From: Deinococcus ruber
GTDB taxonomy: Bacteria; Deinococcota; Deinococci; Deinococcales; Deinococcaceae
NCBI RefSeq assembly: GCF_014648095.1
Contig: NZ_BMQL01000001.1
Location: forward strand, 505,513 to 569,512
DNA: 64,000 bases
Reading direction: 5' to 3'
The translations under genes were made by a program, and so were the position numbers. Position 1 is the stretch's first letter. Every line of letters starts with the position of its first letter. This document shows positions 52,712 to 60,424 of the stretch, one piece after another. The notes under the pieces were generated by a model. It ran no database searches and was not told the DNA's origin. It saw only the letters and a program-made list of their open reading frames with translations.

Positions 52712-53646
52712 GCGAAGCGCCGCCGCGTGTGGCGTTTTTCGGCTCGCCAGAGTTCGCTGTTCCGGTACTTGACGCGGTTCGGGCGCACTTTGAAGTGGTG
52801 TTGGTGGTCGCCCAGCCCGACAAGCCGGTAGGGCGCGGCCTGAAACTGAGTGCGCCGCCCGTCGCTGCCCACGCCGCCGCGCTGGGACTGCCGCTGGCCC
52901 AGCCCACCCGCCTGAAGAACAACACAGACTTTGCCGCTCAGCTCGGCGCGTCGGGAGCCGATGTGGCCGTGACCTGCGCGTATGGCAAGATTCTGCCCGC
53001 GTCGCTGCTGGCGGTGCCCCGGTTCGGCTTTCTGAACACCCACACCAGCCTGCTGCCGCGCTACCGGGGAGCCGCGCCGATTCAGTGGGCGCTGATACGT
53101 GGCGAGAGCACCACCGGAACCACCATCATGCAGACCGATCCGGGCATGGATACCGGCCCCATCCTGCTTCAGGAAGAACTTTCGATTGCCCCCGAGTGGA
53201 CAGCTCCCGAACTGGCGAACGCTCTTCAGGCACAGGCGGCGCGGCTGATCGTGCAGGCCCTTTCCAGCCTGGAAACCCTGACGCCGCAGCCCCAGAACGA
53301 AGTGGACGCCACCCACGCGCCGATGCTCAGCAAGGCCGACGGCGAGGTGGCGTGGCATGACAGCGCCCAGACGATTTACAACCGCTACCGGGGCGTATAC
53401 GCGTGGCCGCAGACGAGCACCACGTTTGCAGGGCGACGAGTGAAGCTTAGTGTCGTTCGCCCGCTGCCCGGCCACTTTGAAGGCCAGCCCGGAGAGATCA
53501 TCGCGGTCAGCCGCGAGGGTGTCACGGTGGCCTGCGGTCAGGGCGCACTGGAACTGCTGACGGTGCAGCCAGAAAGCAAAAAACCGATGCCCGCTCCCGA
53601 CTGGTGGCGCGGCACAGGCCAGACGCTCGGTGCCCGCTTCGGCTGA
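52708..53646 (+). CDS. fmt: Methionyl-tRNA formyltransferase
   Basis: It formylates initiator Met-tRNA with 10-formyl-THF. The 312-residue protein has the N-terminal transferase motifs VAFFGSPEFAVPVLDAV, VVAQPDKPVGRG, FLNTHTSLLPRYRGAAPIQWALIRGE (catalytic N, H in the NxHxSLLPxxRG motif) and the aspartate in MQTDPGMDTGPIL. The C-terminal OB-like domain follows. The GTG start overlaps the def stop (GTGA), so formylation and deformylation genes are coupled. Confidence 0.97.
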   Translation: MSEAPPRVAFFGSPEFAVPVLDAVRAHFEVVLVVAQPDKPVGRGLKLSAPPVAAHAAALGLPLAQPTRLKNNTDFAAQLGASGADVAVTCAYGKILPASLLAVPRFGFLNTHTSLLPRYRGAAPIQWALIRGESTTGTTIMQTDPGMDTGPILLQEELSIAPEWTAPELANALQAQAARLIVQALSSLETLTPQPQNEVDATHAPMLSKADGEVAWHDSAQTIYNRYRGVYAWPQTSTTFAGRRVKLSVVRPLPGHFEGQPGEIIAVSREGVTVACGQGALELLTVQPESKKPMPAPDWWRGTGQTLGARFG

Positions 53647-53678
53647 ACTGCGGTTCCAAAGTGCTGGCTCCAACCAAA

Positions 53679-53707
53679 AACGGCCCCTCCAGTGCGGAAG
53701 GGCCGTT
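53679..53707. terminator. Bidirectional terminator between fmt and the RGG gene
   Basis: AACGGCCC and GGGCCGTT pair over 8 bp, continuing inward with TCC/GGA after one mismatch. The minus strand reads TTTTTGG after the stem, the plus strand CTTCT, so it terminates the leftward gene best. Confidence 0.75.
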
Positions 53708-53755
53708 CTTCTGATCTGTTACCGCTGCTCGCCGTCAGGCCGCAGGGTGGGCCGT

Positions 53756-54589
<834 letters not shown>

Positions 54590-54909
54590 AGTTCTATCCT
54601 TTCACGTCGTCTGCTGTGCAGCGCGTGTTTCACGGGAGACTGCCGGAATCCCGGCTCTCTCACTGGCGGCCTACACGGGCGACCTGCTGCGGCTGCCCCG
54701 CCCATGCTGTCGCGGCTTCTGCCAACCCGTCCCCTGCTTACCTGCCACTGCGTGCCGCACCCTCGGCGCAGCTCGCAGGCGTCCAGTCAGTGTAGCACTC
54801 TGCCGGGGGCAAATGTTCAGATGACCTGACGCACACTCTGAAGAAAGCCCCAAGAGTCTCGGCGCATGGCTTACAGTTCTCCCCCAGACGGCTTTGACAC
54901 ACTGCCTTC
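54590..54909. other. 320-base intergenic region between divergent genes
   Basis: No gene is seen. A TACACT box on the minus strand (54794-54789) could start the RGG mRNA and would give a leader of about 190 bases. A small GCCGG-AATC-CCGGC hairpin lies at 54642-54655. The upstream side of the 54910 gene shows no clear -10 box. Confidence 0.4.
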
Positions 54910-55590
54910 ATGAACATCACGTTTATCGGTCACAGCGCATTTCTGCTCGAAGACGGCGAATACACGCTCGCCATCGACCCATTTATTCAGGGCAACCCGA
55001 AGGCCACCCTGACGCTCGACCAGGTCAAGGCCCGCAACATCAGCGCCGTCCTGATCAGTCACGCCCACGGCGATCACTGGGGCGACGCGCTGGCACTGGC
55101 AGAAAACGGCGCAGCGATCATCGGCACCGCTGAAATCGGGGGATATGCGGGCAAGAACGGCGCAAAAAATGCCATCGGCGGCAATATCGGCGGCACCATC
55201 CAGCAGCCCTGGGGCAGCGTGTACCTGACACCCGCGTGGCACTCGTCGAGCTTCCCGGATGGCAGCTACGGCGGCATGCCCACCGGTCTGATCATCGAGT
55301 TCGGCGGCAAGCGGCTGTACTTTGCCGGAGACACCGCGCTGTTCTCCGACATGAGCCTGATCGGAGAAAAAGGCATCGATCTAGCCTTCCTGCCCATCGG
55401 CGACAACTTCACCATGGGGCCGCTGGAGGCCGCCCGCTGCCTCGACCTGCTGAAGCCCAAAGACGTGATCCCGATGCACTACGGCACCTTTCCGCTCCTG
55501 ACTGGCGATCCGCACGTATTTGCACAGGAAGCCGAGCAGCGCGGCGTGAAGGCCCATCTGCTGCAACCCGGCGAAACGCTTTCGTACTGA
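54910..55590 (+). CDS. UPF0173 metallo-beta-lactamase-fold hydrolase
   Basis: The 226-residue protein has the metal-binding HxHxDH motif in LISHAHGDHWGDAL (about 49-62), a further histidine in TPAWHSSSFPDGSYGG, the aspartate in LYFAGDTALFSDM, and the histidine in VIPMHYGTFPLL. This is the UPF0173/UlaG-like branch of the metallo-beta-lactamase fold, with intact two-metal ligands. The in vivo substrate is not known. A start at the ATG gives the normal family N-terminus MNITFIGHSAFLL. Confidence 0.93.
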   Translation: MNITFIGHSAFLLEDGEYTLAIDPFIQGNPKATLTLDQVKARNISAVLISHAHGDHWGDALALAENGAAIIGTAEIGGYAGKNGAKNAIGGNIGGTIQQPWGSVYLTPAWHSSSFPDGSYGGMPTGLIIEFGGKRLYFAGDTALFSDMSLIGEKGIDLAFLPIGDNFTMGPLEAARCLDLLKPKDVIPMHYGTFPLLTGDPHVFAQEAEQRGVKAHLLQPGETLSY

Positions 55591-55666
55591 TCTGCGGCCA
55601 CCGCCGACATCGAAGCCGACATTGAAAGAGTTGCGAAAGCTCAGATCGGCTAGACTGCACGCCTAG

Positions 55667-56707
55667 ATGTCCTTGGAACCTGAACACGACCAGAATGCCC
55701 TGACGCTGGTCAGCGGCTACCGACTGCTCCGAGGTCTGGGCCGCGGCAATACCTCACGTGTGTATCTGGCGGAAAAAATCGGGCCACCCGATGCCGGACG
55801 ACAGGCACTGGTGCGGGCCGGGCAACGGGTGGCGCTGAAACTGCCGCTGGCCGATACCCTCGGCAATCCCGAGGCCGCCACGCGCTTCGGCAACGAGGTG
55901 CGCCTGAGCCTGCAATTCCGCCATCCCCATCTGGTACAGGGGCTGGACGGCACCTCGTTCGGCAGCGAAACGTTTCTTTCGATGCGCTATTACCACGGCG
56001 GCACGCTGGCCCGCGAACTCACACAGGCGCTTCTGCCACTGCCGATGGCTCTGCGGGTGCTGGCGGACGTGGCGTCTGGGCTGGCGTATCTGCACGCCAA
56101 CGACGCGGTTCATCAGGATGTGAAGACCCAGAACGTGTATCTGCACGATGGCCGCGCCGCCCTGGGCGACTTCGGCAGCACCTACTTTCAGGCGCAGGGC
56201 GGACGGGTGTCGGGCAGCCCGTTCTATATGGCTCCGGAGGTGTATCAGGGGCAGCTGACCGGGGCTTCCAGCGACGTATATAGCTTCGGCGTACTGGCCC
56301 ACGAACTGCTGACCGGCATCAGACCTCACCAGGGGCAGACGTATGAAGCGCTGATGGTGTCGCATCTGACGCACTTTCCGCCTCAGCTGAGCGTGCAGGG
56401 CGTCCCGCGCTCGGTGGCACGCCTGCTCGATCAGGCACTCGCCAAGAAGCCGGAATCTCGCCCGACCAGCGCTCTGCTGAGGCGTGCCCTGCTGGGCGTG
56501 CTGGGCGAATCGGATGAACAGGAACCGGAGACTCCCTCGGCAGACGCTCCTGCTGCCTCGACTGCGAACCGTGCCAGCGTGGGCCGACATGGACCGCAGA
56601 CCCCCGCCAAGGACGCGGCCACGCCGCCTGCTGCTGCCGGGCCAACCACCCCCAAGCCCAGCGCCCCTGCCGAGAAACGCAGCTGGAATCCCTTCAGGAA
56701 GAAGTAG
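55667..56707 (+). CDS. Soluble Ser/Thr protein kinase with proline-rich tail (non-RD)
   Basis: The 346-residue protein has a kinase domain (about 17-275): glycine loop GLGRGNTSRVYLAEK, lysine RVALKLPLADTLG, catalytic loop VHQDVKTQNVYLHD (arginine of HRD replaced by glutamine), LGDFGSTYF and SPFYMAPEVY. SSDVYSFGVLAHELLTG follows. The tail (about 280-346) is low-complexity, Ala/Pro/Thr-rich and ends basic (RSWNPFRKK). There is no membrane segment or PASTA domain. A TAGACT box lies 10 nt upstream. It is the second non-RD soluble kinase in the window. Targets are unknown. Confidence 0.9.
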   Translation: MSLEPEHDQNALTLVSGYRLLRGLGRGNTSRVYLAEKIGPPDAGRQALVRAGQRVALKLPLADTLGNPEAATRFGNEVRLSLQFRHPHLVQGLDGTSFGSETFLSMRYYHGGTLARELTQALLPLPMALRVLADVASGLAYLHANDAVHQDVKTQNVYLHDGRAALGDFGSTYFQAQGGRVSGSPFYMAPEVYQGQLTGASSDVYSFGVLAHELLTGIRPHQGQTYEALMVSHLTHFPPQLSVQGVPRSVARLLDQALAKKPESRPTSALLRRALLGVLGESDEQEPETPSADAPAASTANRASVGRHGPQTPAKDAATPPAAAGPTTPKPSAPAEKRSWNPFRKK

Positions 56708-56739
56708 CGGCGACGGCAGGAAGGCACTCCGTCCGGGCG

Positions 56740-57642
56740 TCACTTCTGTTCTGATTCGCCCTTCACCACTGCCGCGTACCAGCGGCCCCAGTGCGGTCTG
56801 CGCCCGTCGATATCGCACAGATCATATTCGTCCATCAGCGTCCAGGAGGCCAGCGCACCGCCGTCGAAGCGCTGCCTGTGCGGATCGGCAGCCAGATGCG
56901 CCAGCGCCCGCCCGATCAGGTGCGGCGTCTCGGACTCGGCAAAGTTGGCGTCCTGGGCAATTGCTTCCTGCCAGCGCTCTGCTGCCACGCCGAAATGCGC
57001 CAGCATCTCTTCACTCCGCAGAAATCCGGGCGTCAGCGAGACGCTGGTGATGCCGCGCCCGTCGCCCGCCAGTTCGCTGGCCCAGTTCTGCGCGAGCCGC
57101 ATCACCGCCGTTTTGGCGAGGTCGTAGAAAAAATTGCCCCGGTAATACCAGCCGTCACCGTCGGTAATCTCGGCGATCAGACCGCCCGCCCTCAGCAGGG
57201 GCAGGCCCGCGTGGGCTGTCAGGATGTGCGTCCAGACGGCGCGTTCGAGCATCTGTCGGCCCAGTTCCAGATCCTGTTCCCAGAACTTCTTTCCCCACTG
57301 AGACAGCGATTCGCCGCCCCAGATATCGTTGACCAGCACGTCCAGCCCACCGTGGTCGGCCCGCACCCTCGCCATCAGGCGCTGTACCTGCGCGGCGTCG
57401 CTGTGATCGCAGCGGATCGCCACGCCCTGCCCGCCCGCCTCCGTGACCAGCGCCGCTGTCTGCTCGATGGTCTCCGGACGCTTCAGATCGCTGAGGCCCG
57501 CCTGTGAACTGCGCCCGGTACACAGCACGGTGGCCCCCAGTGCGCCCAGTTCTACGGCGATGCCCCGGCCCGCGCCGCGTGTGGCCCCGGCCACCAGCGC
57601 GACCTTTCCTGCCAGGGGCTGTGTACCTGCCAGCAGCGTCAC
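56740..57642 (-). CDS. SDR-family oxidoreductase
   Basis: The 300-residue Rossmann enzyme has [21 protein letters not shown] (nucleotide motif TGxxxGxG with A for T), [25 protein letters not shown] (NNAG replaced by NDIWGG), and the active-site region [26 protein letters not shown] with YDLAK as YxxxK. The DIWGG variant marks a divergent SDR subgroup with an insert. The substrate is unknown. The GTG start overlaps the stop of the upstream PPase-like gene (GTGA). It is the last of three tightly coupled genes. Confidence 0.9.
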   Translation of the reverse strand: MTLLAGTQPLAGKVALVAGATRGAGRGIAVELGALGATVLCTGRSSQAGLSDLKRPETIEQTAALVTEAGGQGVAIRCDHSDAAQVQRLMARVRADHGGLDVLVNDIWGGESLSQWGKKFWEQDLELGRQMLERAVWTHILTAHAGLPLLRAGGLIAEITDGDGWYYRGNFFYDLAKTAVMRLAQNWASELAGDGRGITSVSLTPGFLRSEEMLAHFGVAAERWQEAIAQDANFAESETPHLIGRALAHLAADPHRQRFDGGALASWTLMDEYDLCDIDGRRPHWGRWYAAVVKGESEQK

Positions 57643-58019
57643 GAGGGCTGCACCCCCAGCGACGCCAGCCACGTCCACGCCTGCTGTGGCCCCAGCACCT
57701 GTGCGCCGCGCTCTGGCGGAAACCAGTTGAGCAGCGGCTGAACGGCGCTCAGATCTCCGAAGATCAGTTTGTGATCGAGGTCGCTCAGGTGCAGCAGACC
57801 GCTCGGCTCGGCGGCGATCCACTCGCCCCGTTCGCGTGCTGCACCCAACCACACCGCGTCGATTTCGGCAGCGTCGGCAGGATTGAGCGTACCGGGCAGG
57901 CAGCCGTAATTGACCGGAGCGGGCCGCGCTTCGAGCCGGTAAAATTCCAGCCGCTCAGACCGCCAGATGAAGCGTTCGCGCTCGCCCAGCCGCCATTCCA
58001 CCACGCCGCGCAGCGTCAC
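57639..58019 (-). CDS. Inorganic-pyrophosphatase-like protein (degenerate family I fold)
   Basis: The 126-residue protein contains [27 protein letters not shown], which resembles the family I pyrophosphatase core (YGFIPxTxxxDGDxxD). It also has [12 protein letters not shown] near the position of a later metal-binding strand. Several acidic metal ligands appear to be missing (PADAAEID in place of DGDPLD), and it is shorter than the usual 170-180 residues. It may be a non-catalytic relative. It begins at a GTG overlapping the lipoprotein stop (GTGA) and ends overlapping the SDR start, so the three are translationally coupled. Confidence 0.65.
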   Translation of the reverse strand: MTLRGVVEWRLGERERFIWRSERLEFYRLEARPAPVNYGCLPGTLNPADAAEIDAVWLGAARERGEWIAAEPSGLLHLSDLDHKLIFGDLSAVQPLLNWFPPERGAQVLGPQQAWTWLASLGVQPS

Positions 58020-58387
58020 AGATCACCGGTTTCGCGCAGCTCGACCTGTCGCAGCAGCACGCCGCCAAAGCTCAGAAGGGCGCGGTAACTGCCCTTATCG
58101 GGCGCGGTGATCCGGAACTCGGCGCTGCGCTGCGCGGCGTCCAGATACACGCTGTCGCGTCCCAGTTCGCGGTCGGCGTCGAACCACACCACGCTCAGGT
58201 AGCCTGCCTCGACCTTGCCGCTCAGGGCTGCACTGGCGATCAGGTCGCGGCCCTCACGCCGCAGCGACGCCGTGACCAGACGGGTGGGCAGCGAAACCGC
58301 TACCGGCTCGGGAATGATCGGAATGAAGGTATAGCGGCAGCCGCCCAGCAACACAGCCAGGAGCGGGGCCAGCAGCACGAGTCGCAT
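58016..58387 (-). CDS. Small lipoprotein, unknown function
   Basis: The 123-residue protein has a lipobox ([15 protein letters not shown], cysteine about residue 17). The mature part is beta-rich: [63 protein letters not shown]. It looks like a single immunoglobulin-like domain on the envelope. The ATG at 58387 is backed by TACACT 7 nt upstream; longer in-frame starts would bury the signal. It heads the three-gene operon with the PPase-like and SDR genes. Confidence 0.75.
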   Translation of the reverse strand: MRLVLLAPLLAVLLGGCRYTFIPIIPEPVAVSLPTRLVTASLRREGRDLIASAALSGKVEAGYLSVVWFDADRELGRDSVYLDAAQRSAEFRITAPDKGSYRALLSFGGVLLRQVELRETGDL

Positions 58388-58394
58388 CCTGTAC

Positions 58395-58400
58395 AGTGTA
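58395..58400 (-). promoter_or_regulatory. -10 box of leaderless lipoprotein operon
   Basis: On the minus strand TACACT is followed by 7 nt and the ATG at 58387. Confidence 0.5.
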
Positions 58401-58507
58401 CGAACATCAGATGAAAAAGCTTTCCTGTACCTGTTGCGCTGCCCGTACATCCTCATCTGCCTGCCCGTCACGCTGCGGCTCCCGCGTTCCCGGCCATCCA
58501 CGCGCCG

Positions 58508-59452
58508 ATGAGGCCTGACCCGGTGCCACTTTCCTCACTCCCCTTCGCGGTGGTTCTGAATACCCAGGCCGGAAGTGGGCTGGCGGGCCGCGAATGGCCG
58601 CGCCTGAAAGCTGAACTCGACCAGCATGGCCTGCCACATCAACTCCTGCAAACCGGCAGCGCTCAGGAAGCGTGCTGGGCATTGGCGCAGCTTCCACCCG
58701 AACAACCGGTGCTGGCAGTGGGCGGCGACGGCACCGTGTACGGCCTGCTGCCAGAACTGCGCCACAGCGGGCGGGCGCTGGGCGTGGTTCCGCTGGGAAG
58801 CGGCAACGACTTTGCCGGGATGCTGGGCCTGAAACCCGGTGACTTCGGCGCAGCGCTGGGCCGCCTGTCGCGCCCCGCCACCGCCTTCGATCTGCTGGAA
58901 GTGCAGCTCGAAGGCGAAGCGCCCGACGAGTGGATGACGCTGCTCAACGGCCTGGGCATGGGCTTCGACGCGCAGATCACCGCCCTGATGAACGACGTAC
59001 CGAAACGGCTCCTGGGGGTGCATCTGGGAGGGCTGGCACGGTATCTGTGGGCCGCGCTGGACGGACTGCGGCACCTGGAAACCGAGCATCTGGAGGTTCT
59101 GCTCGACGATCAGCCCTGGTACAGCGGCCCGAGCTGTCTGGTGGCCGTGATGAACGGCAGGCGCTACGGCGGCGGCTTCCTGATCGCTCCGCAGGCCAAC
59201 CCACAGGATGGTCTGATCGATGTGGTGCTGGGCAGCGAACTGAGCCGCTCTGCCCTGCTGCTGCTGATGGGACGGGTGCTGCGCGGCACCCACCTGACCC
59301 ATCCGCTGGTCCACCATGCCCGCGCCCGTAAGGTCAGTGTGTACTGGACCAGACCGATGTACGCCCACCTCGATGGTGACGTGCTCGGCAGACAGGAAGG
59401 GATGCACATCCAGGTGGTGCCGGGCGGCCTGAAATTTCTGAGCAGCAGCTGA
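58508..59452 (+). CDS. Diacylglycerol/sphingosine-type lipid kinase
   Basis: The 314-residue DagK/YegS-like protein phosphorylates a lipid alcohol with ATP. It has FAVVLNTQAGSG at the start, the nucleotide motif VLAVGGDGTVYGLLPEL (GGDGT, about 71-75), PLGSGNDFAGMLGL, and the C-terminal catalytic-acid region GGGFLIAPQANPQDGLIDVVL followed by HLDGDVLG. All family motifs are intact. A bacterial role in recycling diacylglycerol is likely. It is divergent from the lipoprotein operon. Confidence 0.93.
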   Translation: MRPDPVPLSSLPFAVVLNTQAGSGLAGREWPRLKAELDQHGLPHQLLQTGSAQEACWALAQLPPEQPVLAVGGDGTVYGLLPELRHSGRALGVVPLGSGNDFAGMLGLKPGDFGAALGRLSRPATAFDLLEVQLEGEAPDEWMTLLNGLGMGFDAQITALMNDVPKRLLGVHLGGLARYLWAALDGLRHLETEHLEVLLDDQPWYSGPSCLVAVMNGRRYGGGFLIAPQANPQDGLIDVVLGSELSRSALLLLMGRVLRGTHLTHPLVHHARARKVSVYWTRPMYAHLDGDVLGRQEGMHIQVVPGGLKFLSSS

Positions 59453-59462
59453 AGACAGCAAA

Positions 59463-59492
59463 CGGCCCGGACACCTTCAGGCATCCGGGCCG
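59463..59492. terminator. Hairpin terminator between convergent genes
   Basis: CGGCCCGGA and TCCGGGCCG form a perfect 9-bp stem with a 12-nt loop, between the ends of the lipid kinase and TPR-like genes. T-runs are short. Confidence 0.65.
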
Positions 59493-59506
59493 CGCTGTTA
59501 GGGCGG

Positions 59507-60211
59507 TTATTGCAGAGAAGCCAGCTTGTCCTGAGCGGCCTTCAGATCCAGCTTGTCCCAGTACGTGACGGGCGTGAAGGTCACGGCCTTTTTGAGCTGG
59601 GCGATGGCGGCCGCCTTGTTCTTGTTGCTGTCGAGCTTCAACAGGGCGTTGGCGTATTCGACACGGTGAATGATGGTGGTGGGCGCGATGGCAAACGCCT
59701 TCTCGAAGTTGGGAGCCACCTGATCGCCGCCTGCACCATACGAGAACGCGATAAACGATCCCTTGGCGACCAGCTCGGCATTCCACACGCCCAGCGCCAC
59801 ATACGCCTCATCCATCTTGGGATCGAGCGAAATCGCCTTGTTTAGCGAGTTCTTGACCTCCGAGGCCAGCGGCAGGCTCTGCAAAATGCCCACGAACTGG
59901 GCCAGACGCCCATCGGCGCGTGCCAGCTCGAAATACGCGGCGGCGCTGTTGCTGTTCAGCTTGATGGCCTGATTCGCGTAGCCCTGGGCCTTTTCGAGCA
60001 GCCCGCGCTTGGCGGTGTCGGGGCTGATGCCCGCGCCCAGCGTGGTGGCCTTCGCCGCGACTGCCAGCCCTTCGGCGCTGCCCAGATCGACGCCCATCTG
60101 GGCAGCCGCCTGCCAGTTACCCTTGTCGAGCAGGGTATTGGCGTCCTGGACGCTGGCCGCCAGAGAAACCGAAGCCGATGAAAGCAGAGCAAGCAGGATG
60201 TATTTACGCAT
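59507..60211 (-). CDS. Secreted TPR-like protein
   Basis: The 234-residue protein has a signal peptide (KYILLALLSSASVSLAA, cleaved near residue 19). Helical repeats follow: VQDANTLLDKGNWQAAAQMGVDLG, LLEKAQGYANQAIKLNSNSAAAYFELARADGRL, and SLNKAISLDPKMDEAYVALGVWNAEL, the TPR pattern W-LG-Y-A-P. It is probably a periplasmic scaffold. GGAGGA precedes the ATG at 60211. It resembles Deinococcus secreted TPR proteins of unknown role. Confidence 0.85.
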   Translation of the reverse strand: MRKYILLALLSSASVSLAASVQDANTLLDKGNWQAAAQMGVDLGSAEGLAVAAKATTLGAGISPDTAKRGLLEKAQGYANQAIKLNSNSAAAYFELARADGRLAQFVGILQSLPLASEVKNSLNKAISLDPKMDEAYVALGVWNAELVAKGSFIAFSYGAGGDQVAPNFEKAFAIAPTTIIHRVEYANALLKLDSNKNKAAAIAQLKKAVTFTPVTYWDKLDLKAAQDKLASLQ

Positions 60212-60412
60212 GTGAAGTCCTCCGGGGATGACGGTGAAACGGTGATGTTGCACAGGCAACAGAAGGGCGGCTGAGGTATTCAGCCGGGTCGAAGGCCAGT
60301 GGGGTTGTCTGAACCGAGTATAACCAGATTACTGAAGCGAGTCTGACCCGGCAGACAGTTCCTGGGACAGAGACACACGCCGTCTCCCCTGCTCAGCGAT
60401 CTTCCCGCCTGC

Positions 60413-60418
60413 TACCTT
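60413..60418 (+). promoter_or_regulatory. -10 box of leaderless ATPase gene
   Basis: TACCTT is followed by 6 nt (CCTTAC) and the ATG at 60425. Confidence 0.45.
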
Positions 60419-60424
60419 CCTTAC

